Below, one piece after another: positions 40,868 to 41,070 of a DNA stretch of 41,070 bases. Location of the stretch: contig CAKRGM010000020.1 in assembly GCA_934330725.1 (NCBI GenBank), positions 1 through 41,070 of the forward strand. The letters are read 5' to 3'. This DNA is from an uncultured Lachnospiraceae bacterium (GTDB lineage: Bacteria > Bacillota > Clostridia > Lachnospirales > Lachnospiraceae). The translations under genes were made by a program, and so were the position numbers. The notes beneath the pieces are model-generated. The model saw only the letters and a program-made list of their open reading frames with translations. It was not told the DNA's origin and did not search any database. Within the stretch, counting starts at the first letter, position 1; each line of letters begins with the position of its first letter.

Positions 40868-40904
40868 AATAGTTTACCTCACTAATTTATTATATTTTAA
40901 GCGC

Positions 40905-40933
40905 ATTATAACATAATAATTTATTTTAATCAA
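40905..40933 (-). promoter_or_regulatory. promoter of the DtxR-type gene
   Basis: On the minus strand TTGATT (40933-40928), 17 bases, TATAAT (40910-40905). An imperfect inverted repeat ATATCAT/ATGATAT (40934-40940 and 40958-40964) lies just upstream and could be a regulator site. The last 100 bases of the window show no gene. Confidence 0.6.
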
Positions 40934-41070
40934 ATATCATGCATTTTTATTATGTATATGATATTTTTTGTTAAGTAAATATAAGCTTTAAAAAAAACAG
41001 CTTTGAAAGGTAAAAATAATTCGCACTAATAGTACTAAAATTTAAGCTGATTTCTTTGCGATAAGGTAAA

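Noticed and set aside
40868..41070. Start of a feo or mnt gene at the window end
   Set aside because: No open frame or ribosome site appears before the window ends.

Overview
The window looks like a chromosomal segment of a low-GC, anaerobic Gram-positive bacterium of the Clostridia, most likely a Lachnospiraceae relative. This rests on the low GC content, strong GGAGG ribosome sites, sigma-A promoters of TTGACA/TATAAT type, and the gene set: two-subunit iron-sulfur serine dehydratase, DUF5662 protein, EndA-like nuclease with a C-terminal Cys domain, FabK/NMO-type flavoprotein and heterodimeric ABC exporters. The species is an inference and was not tested. I see no rRNA, tRNA, CRISPR array, prophage or intact insertion sequence.

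Layout. 1-1.9 kb: an overlapping pair, an SMC/AAA-like ATPase and a small protein with a PD-(D/E)XK-like nuclease motif, resembling an uncharacterised defence pair. 2.0-2.9 kb: an hsp20 heat-shock unit with a small ORF on either side. 3-5.6 kb: a divergent HxlR regulator and nitroreductase, an AEC-type permease and a Cys-rich cupin. 5.9-7 kb: asparaginase. 7-11.8 kb: MarR regulator plus the two halves of a heterodimeric ABC exporter. 12.1-13.9 kb: a membrane diguanylate cyclase. 14.4-19.5 kb: D-amino-acid-type aminotransferase, a D-threonine aldolase/D-serine dehydratase-like enzyme and a complete polar amino acid ABC importer. 19.6-23.3 kb: D-lactate-dehydrogenase-like enzyme, cytidylate-kinase-like protein, ThrH and a class I aminotransferase. 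23.4-26.4 kb: a Zn/Cd efflux locus with a separate HMA-domain protein, a P1B-ATPase and a CadC-type repressor. 26.5-30.6 kb: serine dehydratase, EamA exporter and pyruvate kinase. 30.8-36.4 kb: secreted nuclease, flavin reductase-like protein, a soluble ligand-binding GGDEF protein, superoxide dismutase and DUF5662. 36.4-41 kb: histidine phosphatase, FabK/NMO-like enzyme behind a FabT-like operator, LysR/PEBP pair and a DtxR-type regulator.

How it works together. Much of the centre handles amino acids (import, transamination, D-amino acid and serine breakdown to pyruvate, asparagine hydrolysis, homoserine/serine phosphate chemistry) and feeds pyruvate metabolism. The rest is stress handling (heat, metal, oxygen, drugs) and c-di-GMP signalling.

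The least expected signal is non-coding. Several intergenic regions hold long imperfect palindromes. Two of them (13941-14139 and 23800-24001) are clearly diverged copies of the same roughly 200-bp element, and shorter related pieces lie at 24023-24086, 11854-12034 (inverted) and 30664-30712. The leader of the D-aminotransferase gene also has a strong promoter that runs straight into a strong terminator. Gene ends are supported by stop codons. Starts were chosen from ribosome-site spacing, and alternatives are given where they matter.
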